Positions 16,866-26,155 of a stretch of 64,000 bases of DNA are shown piece after piece. Position 1 is the stretch's first letter. Every line of letters starts with the position of its first letter. A program made the position numbers and the translations under genes. The DNA is from Lachnospiraceae bacterium (GTDB taxonomy: Bacteria > Bacillota > Clostridia > Lachnospirales > Lachnospiraceae): assembly GCA_017614155.1 (NCBI GenBank), contig JAGACK010000036.1, positions 48,663 through 112,662 of the forward strand, in the 5' to 3' direction. Below the pieces are notes generated by a model. It worked only from the letters and a program-made list of their open reading frames with translations, made no database searches and was not told where the DNA came from.

Positions 16866-18146
16866 ATGAAATATAATAGATCTGTTGTTATATTTTTGTT
16901 GATACTGCTTCTGTGTCTTATTTCCTATCTGATACCGACATTAAAAATGGAGAGCAGTGAAAATCGTACATTGGCTGATTTTCACATGGTCTTTAATCCG
17001 GAAAGAGATTCGGTAGTCTATCGTGACAGTCCAGTAGAGCGGTTAGATGCAGCTTTGTCAGATCAATTTCCCTTTCGTGAAATCCTGGTAAAGCAATACC
17101 TGAGCATTTTTAACATATCTGAAAATATCACCTATGGAATAATAAAACTGTTTTCAAAGCGAGAAGAGAACCAGCTCGATCTGCGTATAGCAGGCAGCTA
17201 TGCTCTGATTGATGGCACAGGATATATAATAGCCTAGCCGGAAACAGAGCCGTTAGATTCGGAGAAGATTCAGGACAGAGTAAATCAATTGGAATGGATT
17301 CATGAAAGATATCCGAACATCAGGTTATATATGTATTTTGTCACACAGGCATATGATATGCCATGGTTCAATGACTATCTCGGAATACCGGTGGCGGATC
17401 ATTTTGAGCAGATATCAGAGGCGCTTCCTGACTATGTGAGAAGAGAGCATTTGACTTATCAGGATCCGGATGATTATATGAATATTCATTACAAGACGGA
17501 TCATCATTGGAATCATCGCGGATCAAGAAGGGGATATGAGGACATTTACTCCATGATGAGCAGGGATTTTGATATGGGAGATATGCTTGTTCCGAAAAAA
17601 GAAAACAGAGCATCCGGGACTTATGATTTTGTTTACCTTGGAAGCTACGGCCGGGCATTGGGTGAACTGTATGAAGGATATGATGAGTTTTCATTTTATG
17701 AATACGATCTTCCGGACAGGGAACTGGCTGTGATCGATCCTGACTCGCTTGATGAGATGAAAGTTTCGGAGATGGGTCTCTATGATGAATATGAAAAAGG
17801 GAAGATAAACAGGGAAATCGGAACGGATCATTATATTGTGCTGTATGGAACATCGTGCGATACAGATGGTAATGAGTATGGAGACAATGAGTATCCTTTT
17901 ATCATCAGAAACAGAGAAGGGAACGGAAAAAACCTTTTAATAACCGGAGATTCTTATGACCGGGCCATGAGAGATGAACTGGCGGCGCATTTTGATACTA
18001 CAGTTTATCTCGATCGCAGGATTTATTCAAAAATACCGATAGATTTTATTATTGAAAAATACGACATAGATGCTCTGTTGTTAAGTTCTCAAAAAAGTTT
18101 GTGGGGATCAGAGGATTATCCATTTACTTTCAGAGGAGAAGAATAA
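16866..18146 (+). pseudogene. DHHW/AlgX-like acylation protein, split by in-frame TAG
   Basis: Two parts in the same frame, 16866-17237 and 17238-18146, are separated only by a TAG codon at 17235-17237 (codon 124 of 426). Translation through the TAG gives an uninterrupted protein. It has an N-terminal membrane anchor (residues 7-25), the phrase SENRTLADFP-like ESSENRTLADFH, the signature DHHW at 212-215, and a GDSYDRAM block typical of the SGNH/AlgX-like fold. DHHW proteins work with MBOAT acyltransferases to acylate surface glycans, and an MBOAT gene follows directly. AAGGAAG lies upstream of the start. Either this is a recent nonsense mutation, a sequencing error, or a readthrough site. A TTG at 17289 could restart translation but would lack the anchor. 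Confidence 0.8.
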
Positions 18147-19556
18147 ATGGTTTTTTCAAGTCTTTCATTCCTGTTTGTGTTCCTGCCAATTCTTGCCATA
18201 TTGTATTTTGCCATTCCGAAAAAATGGAAAAATGTCAGACAGTATGTGCTGCTGGCTTTCTCATTATTGTTTTATGGCGCCGGTGAACCATTATATATTT
18301 TCCTGATCATAGCCTGCGTTTCATTAAGCTGGTTTTTGTCAAAATATGTGGAAAAACATATTAAATGGGCACTGATAATATCGATCATTATCAATATCAC
18401 GCCGCTTATAGTAACAAAATACTCAGGGTTTATCATAGAAAACATTTTTACCCTGATCAGGATGGATATTGCGCTCCCCGACATTGTTATGCCGATAGGG
18501 ATATCTTTTTATACATTTCAGGTGATAACCTATATTGCAGATCTTTATTCGGGAAAGGTGGAAAGACAGAAAAATCCTTTTTTATTTGCTTTATATATTA
18601 TGTTTTTTCCGCAGCTGATAGCAGGTCCGATCGTCAAGTATTCGGAAGTTTCAGAACAGCTGGAAAACCCGGATGTGAGCTGGAATAATGTGAAATACGG
18701 TACGGGAAGGTTTATCATTGGCCTTGGAAAGAAAGTGCTCATTGCCAATCAGGCGGGATATATTGCCTCTTCCATTTTTAGCAGTGGTTTGGATTCGATC
18801 ACACCCGGAATGACATGGCTGTCTGTGTTTGCTTATACCATACAGATTTATTTTGATTTTTCCGGTTATTCGGAAATGGCAATAGGATTGGGAGAGATTT
18901 TCGGATTTCATTTTCCGGAAAACTTTATTGACCCATATACATCCAGATCTGTAAGTGATTTTTGGAGAAGATGGCATGTAACATTGGGAAGATTTTTTCG
19001 TGAATATGTATATATTCCGCTTGGCGGGAACAGAGTATCAAAACCGAGATGGGTTTTCAATGTATTTATCGTATGGGCGTTAACCGGTCTTTGGCATGGT
19101 GCATCATGGAATTTTGTAATATGGGGAGTATACTATGGCGTGTTGATCGTTTTGGAAAGGCTGACAGGCATCGGAAAAAAGATTCCGGGGATGGTCTCAT
19201 GGCTGCTGACTTTCCTTCTTGTTTGTTTTGGCTGGGGAATTTTTATGTGTGATGGTACTACAATTCGGGAAATGAGCAGGTTTCTCGGAAAGCTCTTTTT
19301 TATCAGCGGGGATATCACGGGTCGTGTAACGATAGGCTCGTTAAAGCTGAGAGGCTATATACCATTTCTTCTGGCGGGGTTTTTTGCTTCTACACCGTTA
19401 TGGACGCTGATAAGGACAAAGATAAAAAGTATCATAAAAGGCAGGGGAGTAATGACCGGTGCAGTTTGTGATCTGTTTTTGATCGCGGTGTTACTTCTGT
19501 CTGTTGTATTTTTGATGGGTGGAACTTATAACCCATTTATATACTTCAGGTTTTGA
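18147..19556 (+). CDS. MBOAT-family O-acyltransferase (AlgI/DltB-like)
   Basis: A 469-residue polytopic membrane protein. The family signatures are PIGISFYTFQ, the conserved arginine-rich FWRRWHVTLGRFFREYVY and TGLWHGASWNF, in which H317 is the expected catalytic histidine. About 11 membrane segments are predicted. MBOAT proteins carry acetyl or other acyl groups from the cytoplasm to an extracellular transfer partner; the partner is the DHHW gene, whose stop codon is directly followed by this ATG. Because that partner carries an amber codon, the pair may be inactive in this strain. The result would be loss of O-acylation of the surface polymer. Confidence 0.9.
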   Translation: MVFSSLSFLFVFLPILAILYFAIPKKWKNVRQYVLLAFSLLFYGAGEPLYIFLIIACVSLSWFLSKYVEKHIKWALIISIIINITPLIVTKYSGFIIENIFTLIRMDIALPDIVMPIGISFYTFQVITYIADLYSGKVERQKNPFLFALYIMFFPQLIAGPIVKYSEVSEQLENPDVSWNNVKYGTGRFIIGLGKKVLIANQAGYIASSIFSSGLDSITPGMTWLSVFAYTIQIYFDFSGYSEMAIGLGEIFGFHFPENFIDPYTSRSVSDFWRRWHVTLGRFFREYVYIPLGGNRVSKPRWVFNVFIVWALTGLWHGASWNFVIWGVYYGVLIVLERLTGIGKKIPGMVSWLLTFLLVCFGWGIFMCDGTTIREMSRFLGKLFFISGDITGRVTIGSLKLRGYIPFLLAGFFASTPLWTLIRTKIKSIIKGRGVMTGAVCDLFLIAVLLLSVVFLMGGTYNPFIYFRF

Positions 19557-19610
19557 GTGTGAGATGAGAAGCACGAGGCAGAAAGAGATATATTATTGCG
19601 GAAAGGGATC

Positions 19611-21356
19611 ATGAAGGACATATTATTGTTTTTTCTTGTTATCGGAATACATTTTTTTATGATCGAATATCCTCTCAGACATGGCAGGGTTTTCAGGGCG
19701 GAAAGGATCAAAGGTTCAATTGCCGGATACGGCATTACAGCCTTTCTGGATTCTCTTTTCTGTCTGATCTTCGGGTATTCCGTGATCACGCTCGGGATTC
19801 TGACAGGCGTGTTTTTTGTGTTCGGTGTTGTCAATTATTTCATTTACAGATTCCACGGAACTCCGTTTACTGTCGGTGAGGTGAAAAACTTCAGGACAGC
19901 CATGGCAGTGGCCGGAAGCTATTCCTTTGTGATGCCCTTAAAGATGGCGGCCGGCGAAGCTGTTCTTTTATTATGCGCCGTTGCCATATTGGTATTTAAT
20001 AAGGACGGATCTTTTTCCCGTCTGTATTCACTGGGACTTCTGGGTTTCTTTGCGATCATAGTATTTCTTTCATTTTTTTCTCCGAGACCGTTTGTAAAAA
20101 AGAAGCTTGTGATCCGGTCATGGGAACCGGTCATTGACAGATATGGATATATCCCACCGTTTCTGAGGCAGACCGTCAGCGAACTTAAAGGTCCGATGGA
20201 GAAGCCTGAGGGATATGACAGGGAGAAAACGAAAAGCTTTATAGAGGATCAGGTATTTATAGAGGATCAAAAAACTGAGGAAAGATCGTCCGGCAGAAAA
20301 CCTGATATCATTTTTATACTGAATGAGACCTTCTATGACATGGGATCATTGACAGACATAAAGGCTGACAGGGATGTGCTGGAAAACTACAGGAGTATCG
20401 AAGGAGCCATCAGTGGCAGGACTGTTGCCGCAAGGATCGGCGGAGGTACAAATGTATCAGAGTATGAGTGCCTGACAGCCAACTCCATGGACCTGATGTC
20501 CCATGTTGCGACGCCGTTTAATGTCGTGAACCTGAACGGCGCAAACACTGTTCTGACATATCTGAAGAGCATGGGCTACAAAACCTGTGCCACACATCCG
20601 GGAGAGACCTTCAGCTACAGGAGAAATGTGGCATATCCCGCCATGGGTTTTGACGGCATAACTTTTGGAAAAGATTATAAAGATCCGGGATACTACGGGC
20701 ACAGGACAGATTATATAACTGACAGCTCCATGTATGATAATCTGATCAGATGGTATGAGGAGGCTGCATCTGGTGATGATCCGGTATTTTTCTACGGACT
20801 GACCATCCAGAATCACGGAGACTGGAATGTAAATCCGGAAGATGACATTATTGTTCATTCGGGGAGGGATTTCGGGAAGTATACACGGATAGTCAATGAG
20901 TTCCTGTCCTGTATCAGCCTTTCCGATGAGGCTTTTTTGAAACTGACGGAATACTTTAAAAAGACGGACAGAGATGTCGTCATAGTCATGACGGGAGATC
21001 ATTCTCCGAGTTTTGTGAACGAAAGGGATTTCAGGGATATCACCGGAACGGATGATTTACTGAAGCTTTGCTCTACGCCCTACATCATCTGGTCCAACAG
21101 AGAACTTGCAAGGCCTGCCGGCTGCGAGACCATCAGCATGCCGTTTTTATTACCCGTCGCTTTTGAGGCGGCCGGGATGAAGCTTTCACCCTACATGGAT
21201 TTCCTGACAAAACTCAGACAGGAGGTGCCGGTTTTCCCGGGAAATGATGAAGATGTTCTCCCGGAGGAAAAGAGGGAACTTTTGAGCCGTTATTATTCTT
21301 TTGAATATCTGAACTACTCTGAACCGAATGTCACGAGAGAGTTCTGGCTGGTGTGA
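19611..21356 (+). CDS. LTA synthase-like membrane sulfatase-fold phosphotransferase
   Basis: A 581-residue protein with five or so N-terminal membrane helices (to about residue 160) and a large extracellular alkaline-phosphatase/sulfatase domain. ILNETFYDMG provides the metal-binding glutamate, GGGTNVSEYE holds the expected nucleophile T280, and MTGDHSPS provides the D/H metal ligands. This is the LtaS arrangement, so it probably transfers glycerol phosphate (or a related group) from phosphatidylglycerol to lipid or glycan. Its place at the end of the glycan operon suggests decoration of the polymer rather than housekeeping LTA synthesis. The start chosen is the ATG at 19611; a TTG at 19596 in frame is also possible. 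Confidence 0.88.
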   Translation: MKDILLFFLVIGIHFFMIEYPLRHGRVFRAERIKGSIAGYGITAFLDSLFCLIFGYSVITLGILTGVFFVFGVVNYFIYRFHGTPFTVGEVKNFRTAMAVAGSYSFVMPLKMAAGEAVLLLCAVAILVFNKDGSFSRLYSLGLLGFFAIIVFLSFFSPRPFVKKKLVIRSWEPVIDRYGYIPPFLRQTVSELKGPMEKPEGYDREKTKSFIEDQVFIEDQKTEERSSGRKPDIIFILNETFYDMGSLTDIKADRDVLENYRSIEGAISGRTVAARIGGGTNVSEYECLTANSMDLMSHVATPFNVVNLNGANTVLTYLKSMGYKTCATHPGETFSYRRNVAYPAMGFDGITFGKDYKDPGYYGHRTDYITDSSMYDNLIRWYEEAASGDDPVFFYGLTIQNHGDWNVNPEDDIIVHSGRDFGKYTRIVNEFLSCISLSDEAFLKLTEYFKKTDRDVVIVMTGDHSPSFVNERDFRDITGTDDLLKLCSTPYIIWSNRELARPAGCETISMPFLLPVAFEAAGMKLSPYMDFLTKLRQEVPVFPGNDEDVLPEEKRELLSRYYSFEYLNYSEPNVTREFWLV

Positions 21357-21394
21357 ATTATAACAGGGTGACGCAAAGACAGTTTTCTCTTTTC

Positions 21395-22549
21395 CTAGAC
21401 TCTTCGCTCTCTTGCTATTTCAATATTTCTGGCTGTGCTTTCGTCTTTTATTACATAATCTGCAAGATATGGGATACAGAACATAACATTTCCACGCTCC
21501 GGTGCAGCTATAATACCGTGATCTATGAGATAAGCTCGTGTTTTACTTGTTTTGTTTTGAGGAACACCTAAACTCTGGGCAATATCTGCGGTTTTTGCAA
21601 GCCGGTCTAAATCCAAATGCTTTGACATTTGGATCAGATATTTTTTTTCATTATTCGGCAATTCATCAAGCAGAGGTTTCAGAGCGTGTTTTTCATATGC
21701 CACCAGGGCGTTTTTTATGGCTGAAGTAGTTTCGTTTTTAGTAACTTCATGGTTTTTCTCATTGCTTTGAGTATTTATTATCAGGATCAGATGATATCCA
21801 AGAAGCTGCATTAAATATGGATGACCAAAACTTGCCTGATTCATCATTTCAAGACAGGACTCGTTGATTTTTAAGCCTTTGATACGGGAAAAAATCTTGC
21901 TGAAAGCATCATCTGTTTCCTCCCATGTAAATAATCCAAGTTCTTCGTGAGATGCACGACGCAGATAGGTACATCCCTCGTGTCGTGTTATGGATTTATA
22001 GGCATATGGGAGACCGGCAACAGCCAGCATTATATCATGTCCCTTTCTGGAAGCCATTTGAAATGCGTTACATATAGATGAAATATCTTCAACAGGAACC
22101 TTTTGAATCTCATCAACGGTAACAAGAATACCGTTTTTTGATTTTGAACAAGATTCCAGCAGAAGCGACTGGAGGCTTTCTCTTTTATTTCGTCTGGTTT
22201 TGGAAACAGACCCCGTACTTATGCCGCCACCAAACCCAAGTACATTTACATTTGCTTTAGGGCTGATGGTATTGGTGATCTCATCAAAATCGGATAGTTC
22301 GCGGATAAACTGTGAAATCGTATTTTCCGGACCGAGATCGAAAACACGTCTTTTTTTGCCGGCTGCTCTGATTGATAGCTGCTCTAAAAGAGCTGTTTTT
22401 CCACAGCCACGGGTTCCCGTTATAAATAATGCACGATTATCACTTCCGGGATCTATCATTGCCAGGTCGAAAAGACTCAATATTTCGTCACGACCAAAGA
22501 ATACTTCCGGTTTACCTCCAAAAATTGGTGAAAAAGGATTGCCTATCAT
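21395..22549 (-). CDS. AAA+ ATPase, paralogue of the 7282 gene
   Basis: A 384-residue ATPase of the same family as the one at 7282. It begins NPFSPIFGGKPE, has Walker A TGTRGCGKT with K51 and T52 at the same positions as in its paralogue, and Walker B ILVTVDEIQ. GHPYLMQLLGYH matches the lid segment. The C-terminal 100 residues look like a winged helix (IAQSLGVPQNKTSKTRAYLI). It has about 40 more residues, mostly between Walker A and B and in the lid. The start has TTGGAGG upstream. It is convergent with the LTA-synthase-like gene and is AT-richer than its neighbours. Its promoter is built into a tandem repeat array. Confidence 0.82.
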   Translation of the reverse strand: MIGNPFSPIFGGKPEVFFGRDEILSLFDLAMIDPGSDNRALFITGTRGCGKTALLEQLSIRAAGKKRRVFDLGPENTISQFIRELSDFDEITNTISPKANVNVLGFGGGISTGSVSKTRRNKRESLQSLLLESCSKSKNGILVTVDEIQKVPVEDISSICNAFQMASRKGHDIMLAVAGLPYAYKSITRHEGCTYLRRASHEELGLFTWEETDDAFSKIFSRIKGLKINESCLEMMNQASFGHPYLMQLLGYHLILIINTQSNEKNHEVTKNETTSAIKNALVAYEKHALKPLLDELPNNEKKYLIQMSKHLDLDRLAKTADIAQSLGVPQNKTSKTRAYLIDHGIIAAPERGNVMFCIPYLADYVIKDESTARNIEIARERRV

Positions 22550-22609
22550 ACTTCTTTATCCTCCAAAAACTGATAAGAATATGTATTTATCAAATGTTTT
22601 ATATCTGAC

Positions 22610-22639
22610 ATTATAGATTAAATCTGTCAAATCTGTCAA
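22610..22639 (-). promoter_or_regulatory. Promoter for the 21395-22549 ATPase gene
   Basis: On the minus strand TTGACA (22639-22634) and TATAAT (22615-22610) are separated by 18 bases. Each 9-bp repeat unit contributes one TTGACA at its junction, so the -35 element is supplied by the repeat array. The leader would be about 53 bases. Confidence 0.65.
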
Positions 22640-22655
22640 ATCTGTCAAATCTGTC
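22620..22655. repeat. Four perfect 9-bp tandem repeats (AAATCTGTC)
   Basis: Four exact copies of AAATCTGTC (GACAGATTT in the gene direction) run head to tail from 22620 to 22655. Degenerate copies with the core ATCTG follow at about 22656, 22674, 22684 and 22703. The array overlaps the -35 region of the ATPase promoter and could be an operator array or a copy-number-variable switch. Confidence 0.9.
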
Positions 22656-22856
22656 GTATCTGAATTCATTGATCAAATCTGTAAAATCTGAATCAATAAA
22701 CGAAATCTGAAAATGCGACATATCCATTCTCTTTACATTGTATATCCATAGGAAAACACAGAAAAAAGCATCCATTAAAAAAGAACAGGGAATCTCAATT
22801 TACATATATGGTATAATAAGACGGAAAAAGTATCGTTTTGGAGGAATGATAAGCAA

Positions 22857-24302
22857 ATGAAAGCCGACAGAAAAAAGACGGTAACAGTGATAATACTGAT
22901 CGTTTTGATTTGCGTGCTTGTGATCCCGTTTCTGATGAATACCTACTGGGCTCTGCCGGAAGCCGATGATTTTGCCCAATACAGTGCAGGAAGCTCCACT
23001 CTGAGCGGTGCGCTGAAGGAAGCAAACAGGACATATATGGAATGGAACGGCTGCTGGTCATACAACTTTTTTTATTTCTGGGTGCATCCGCTGAAGTACT
23101 ACAGCCCCGGCTCACATTCAATGGGCATAGCGATAGGGATACAGTTTGTATTGTTTGTATTATCCGTCATAGGGGTGGTTTTCTGTTTTTCAGACAAGTT
23201 TTTATCAAAAAAGGACCCGGCGATTTCGCTGTTTTTCAGCCTGGTGATCCTTGCCATGATACTGAATTCTCATATATTTGGTGAAATATTCGGCTGGTAT
23301 GTGGGAACCAGATATATGGGCGCCATCATATTGGAACTGGTCTGCATGCTCCTTGAAAAGAGGTTTATGGAACACGATGATCTGATCGCAGGTGTTTTAT
23401 TAGCCTTCACAGGGTTTATGGCCTGCATGATCGTCAATGTGGCAGTTGTGATAGGTAGCGTGTATTTATTCTTTCTTTACGGGAAATACCGGAAGGATAA
23501 ACTGAAGATAAAAGCGCTTGCCGGATATATGATCCCGCTCCTGTTCTGTGTTGCAGGCGGATTAGCCTATGTGCTGTCCCCCGGGAATTATATCAGGCAA
23601 AAGCAGATTGACTCAAGCGGGATGCATCCAGTGAGAGGATTGATATATACGGCAGCAGATATAGGTATATATACTGCAGACCTGTGCTTTAATTACATAG
23701 TTGTATTCGGCATGCTGGTGTGTCTGCTTCTGGCTTTCTGGTTTACCAGAAAAAAGATCTTCAAAGGGGAATACATCAGTCCACTGATCCCGTTTTTGAT
23801 GACCTTTGCGGTAAATTTCCTGCTGGTATATCCGGCGGCTCTGGGATATGCGGATATCGAGCTTTCAAACAGGGTGATGTTTACGCTGTATGTGAATATG
23901 ATCTTCGGGATGATGTTCAGTTTTTTGAATTTGGGTGTCTTTCTGGAAAAGAAATTCGGACATCTGGTAAGCGGAAGAGAATTGGTCTATGCAGTCATTC
24001 TTCTGGTCATGGGTTTTTATTGTACTGCCGGAGACAGAGCATATGTAGCAAATATTCCATATGTTAAACAGATACTGGATTATAATAAATCCGTAGAGTT
24101 CAATAATACATGGTCGGAGATATTTACAGAGATCATGGAATCGGAAGAAGACGATGTTGTGATAGATGGCAGGGGAAAAAATCTGAAGAGTGACCTGCTC
24201 GATTATCCGGAGATTTTAGAAGACCCCGGGTTTTTCGCAAACAGGGGTGCTGCAAGGTTTTTTGGAAAGAAATCTGTTTCTGTCATATACGGAGAGGAAT
24301 AG
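22857..24302 (+). CDS. Polytopic membrane protein (DUF6056-like)
   Basis: A 481-residue membrane protein with about 10-12 hydrophobic segments. The first extracellular loop has ALPEADDFAQY followed by TYMEWNGCW, an acidic loop after the first helix like that of GT-C glycosyltransferases. From memory this matches DUF6056-type proteins of glycan loci. The C-terminal 100 residues form an extracytoplasmic tail. GGAGG at 22840 is 12 bases before the ATG. It starts a second co-directional glycan operon that runs to 29769. A polymerase or a GT-C transferase are both possible. Confidence 0.6.
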   Translation: MKADRKKTVTVIILIVLICVLVIPFLMNTYWALPEADDFAQYSAGSSTLSGALKEANRTYMEWNGCWSYNFFYFWVHPLKYYSPGSHSMGIAIGIQFVLFVLSVIGVVFCFSDKFLSKKDPAISLFFSLVILAMILNSHIFGEIFGWYVGTRYMGAIILELVCMLLEKRFMEHDDLIAGVLLAFTGFMACMIVNVAVVIGSVYLFFLYGKYRKDKLKIKALAGYMIPLLFCVAGGLAYVLSPGNYIRQKQIDSSGMHPVRGLIYTAADIGIYTADLCFNYIVVFGMLVCLLLAFWFTRKKIFKGEYISPLIPFLMTFAVNFLLVYPAALGYADIELSNRVMFTLYVNMIFGMMFSFLNLGVFLEKKFGHLVSGRELVYAVILLVMGFYCTAGDRAYVANIPYVKQILDYNKSVEFNNTWSEIFTEIMESEEDDVVIDGRGKNLKSDLLDYPEILEDPGFFANRGAARFFGKKSVSVIYGEE

Positions 24303-24339
24303 ACAAAACAGCAGAAGCTTAATCATACAGGTGGATAAT

Positions 24340-25323
24340 TTGAAGAATAGAGCAGATAATAAAACCGAACCCGTTCTTTATGTGATAGTTCCCTGCTACA
24401 ATGAGGAGCAGGTTCTTCCTGTCACTTCAGAGATGTTCTTAGGTGAGCTGCAGCAGCTGATCGAAAAGAAAAAGATCAGCGATCAGAGCAGGATAATGTA
24501 TGTCAATGACGGCAGCGGGGACAATACCTGGAATATAATAAAGGAATTGTCAAAAAAGGATGCGCATTTCATCGGTATATCACAGAGCAGAAACAGAGGG
24601 CATCAGAATGCTCTTCTGGCAGGACTGATGGAGGCAAAGGATCTTTGTGATGTGACTATAACCATAGACTGCGACGGACAGGACAGCGTTGAGGCGATGG
24701 AAGAAATGATAGATGCCTGGAGGGAAGGCTGTGAGGTTGTGTATGGCGTCAGGAATGCCAGATCTACAGATTCTTTCTTCAAGCGTGCCACGGCGCAGTG
24801 TTTCTACAGACTGGTAAATGCCATTGGCGGAAATGTGATCTACAATCACGCGGATTACAGACTGATGTCAAGCCGGGTCCTTGAGGAGTTTGCAAATTTC
24901 GGAGAGGTAAATCTGTTTTTGAGGGGGCTGATCCCTCTTGTCGGATTTGAAAGCAGGATCGTCTATTACGAAAGGCATGAGCGTCTTGCGGGCAGGTCAC
25001 ATTATTCGTTCGGAAAGATGCTGGGCCTGGCTTTTGACGGGATCACGAGCCTGAGCATCAGACCCATGAGGATCATATCACTCATGGGGGTGCTGATATC
25101 CTTTGTGAGCTTTCTCGGAGTGATATGGATACTGATTGGCGCCCTGCGCGGAAATACCATAGCCGGCTGGGCAAGTATGACTATCATCCTGTGCATGCTC
25201 GGCGGGATACAGATATTGTGCATAGGAGTGATAGGAGAGTATATAGGAAAGATATATCTGGAAACGAAGCACCGTCCCAGATATATAATCAGTGAGAGGA
25301 CCTATGATAAAAACGGGCAATAA
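24340..25323 (+). CDS. GT2 polyprenyl-phosphate glycosyltransferase (DPM1/GtrB-like)
   Basis: A 327-residue GT2 enzyme. It has YVIVPCYNEEQVLP, MYVNDGSGDNTW, NRGHQNALLAGL and the donor-binding ITIDCDGQDS. Two C-terminal membrane helices end in IGEYIGKIYLETKHRP, a strong signature of the GtrB/ArnC class. The start chosen is the TTG at 24340, with AGGTGG at 24329-24334; the open frame extends further upstream but would overlap the preceding gene. It would load a sugar onto undecaprenyl phosphate for use by a GT-C protein and GtrA, both in this operon. Confidence 0.9.
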   Translation: MKNRADNKTEPVLYVIVPCYNEEQVLPVTSEMFLGELQQLIEKKKISDQSRIMYVNDGSGDNTWNIIKELSKKDAHFIGISQSRNRGHQNALLAGLMEAKDLCDVTITIDCDGQDSVEAMEEMIDAWREGCEVVYGVRNARSTDSFFKRATAQCFYRLVNAIGGNVIYNHADYRLMSSRVLEEFANFGEVNLFLRGLIPLVGFESRIVYYERHERLAGRSHYSFGKMLGLAFDGITSLSIRPMRIISLMGVLISFVSFLGVIWILIGALRGNTIAGWASMTIILCMLGGIQILCIGVIGEYIGKIYLETKHRPRYIISERTYDKNGQ

Positions 25324-26155
25324 AGTATCGATATGCATACCGGTATATAACGGTGAAAAAACAATAAAAAGAGCCATACTGTCTGCTGCTGCCCAGTCCT
25401 ATGAGAATATTGAGATACTGGTGATAGATAACCAGTCGCAGGACAGGACGAAGGAGATCGTTGAAAGCATAAATGACAGCCGGATAGTGTTTTTTCAAAA
25501 CGAGAAAAATCTCGGCATGGCAGGAAACTGGAACCGGTGTCTTGAAGAAGCGACAGGTGACTATATACACTTTCTTTGCGCAGATGATGTCATCAAGCCT
25601 GACTGCATCAGAAAGAAAATGTCAGTCATGAAAAGATTCCCTGAGGTCGTGATGGTAACAGGCTCCACGGATCTTGTGGATGAAAATGATGAGCTGATAA
25701 TGCAGAGAAAAAGGTATGCCAAAAATGTTCTCCTTGACGGACATAAATACGCCAAAAGATCATTCCGGATGGGGAATATATTCGGAGAGCCCTCAAATAT
25801 CCTTTTCAGAAAAGACTGTATAAAAGAAACAGGGATGTTTTCAACAGATCTTCATTATACAACAGACTGGGAGCTGTGGATAAAGATAGCTGATCTTGGA
25901 AAGATCGCATATCTGAAGGACTCCCTGACAGAGTACAGGCTGTCACCTGACAATGCAACAAGTACATTGAAACTGAAAAAGATAATGGAGGATGATGAAA
26001 AACTGATACAGCGTATCAGAAAAATGGAACAGTATGATATGAGCAGGGAAGAAGGATTATTCATGAAGATGATGCTTGCAGCAAAAGATGTCTGCAGGAT
26101 GATGTTCATGAGGTTCTTTCCGGTGCTTGTGCGTATCAGAAAGGAACTCTTCTGA
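25304..26155 (+). CDS. GT2 family glycosyltransferase
   Basis: A 283-residue GT2 enzyme with VSICIPVYNGEKTIKRAI, VIDNQSQDRT, GMAGNWNRCLEEATG and FLCADDVIKPD, where the acidic donor-binding block is ADD. A later TDWELWIKI segment is the expected catalytic-base region. The ATG at 25304 is chosen over an upstream in-frame start because GAGAGGA is well placed. It begins inside the end of the previous gene and shares TGATG with the epimerase gene, so the three are coupled. Confidence 0.9.
   Translation: MIKTGNKVSICIPVYNGEKTIKRAILSAAAQSYENIEILVIDNQSQDRTKEIVESINDSRIVFFQNEKNLGMAGNWNRCLEEATGDYIHFLCADDVIKPDCIRKKMSVMKRFPEVVMVTGSTDLVDENDELIMQRKRYAKNVLLDGHKYAKRSFRMGNIFGEPSNILFRKDCIKETGMFSTDLHYTTDWELWIKIADLGKIAYLKDSLTEYRLSPDNATSTLKLKKIMEDDEKLIQRIRKMEQYDMSREEGLFMKMMLAAKDVCRMMFMRFFPVLVRIRKELF

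Larger units (their letters stand above)
22550..22856. other. Divergent intergenic region with repeats and two promoters
   Basis: This 307-base gap holds the minus-strand promoter of the ATPase, its 9-bp tandem repeats with degenerate copies out to about 22711, and a plus-strand TATAAT at 22812-22817. That -10 element would serve the gene at 22857, giving a leader of about 33 bases; its -35 is poor. No gene is seen. GGAGG at 22840-22844 is the ribosome binding site of the plus-strand gene. Confidence 0.6.

Noticed and set aside
22846-22860. Four-codon leader peptide before the 22857 gene
   Set aside because: The ATG is only one base after GGAGG, too close for initiation, and the overlap with the main start is probably chance.
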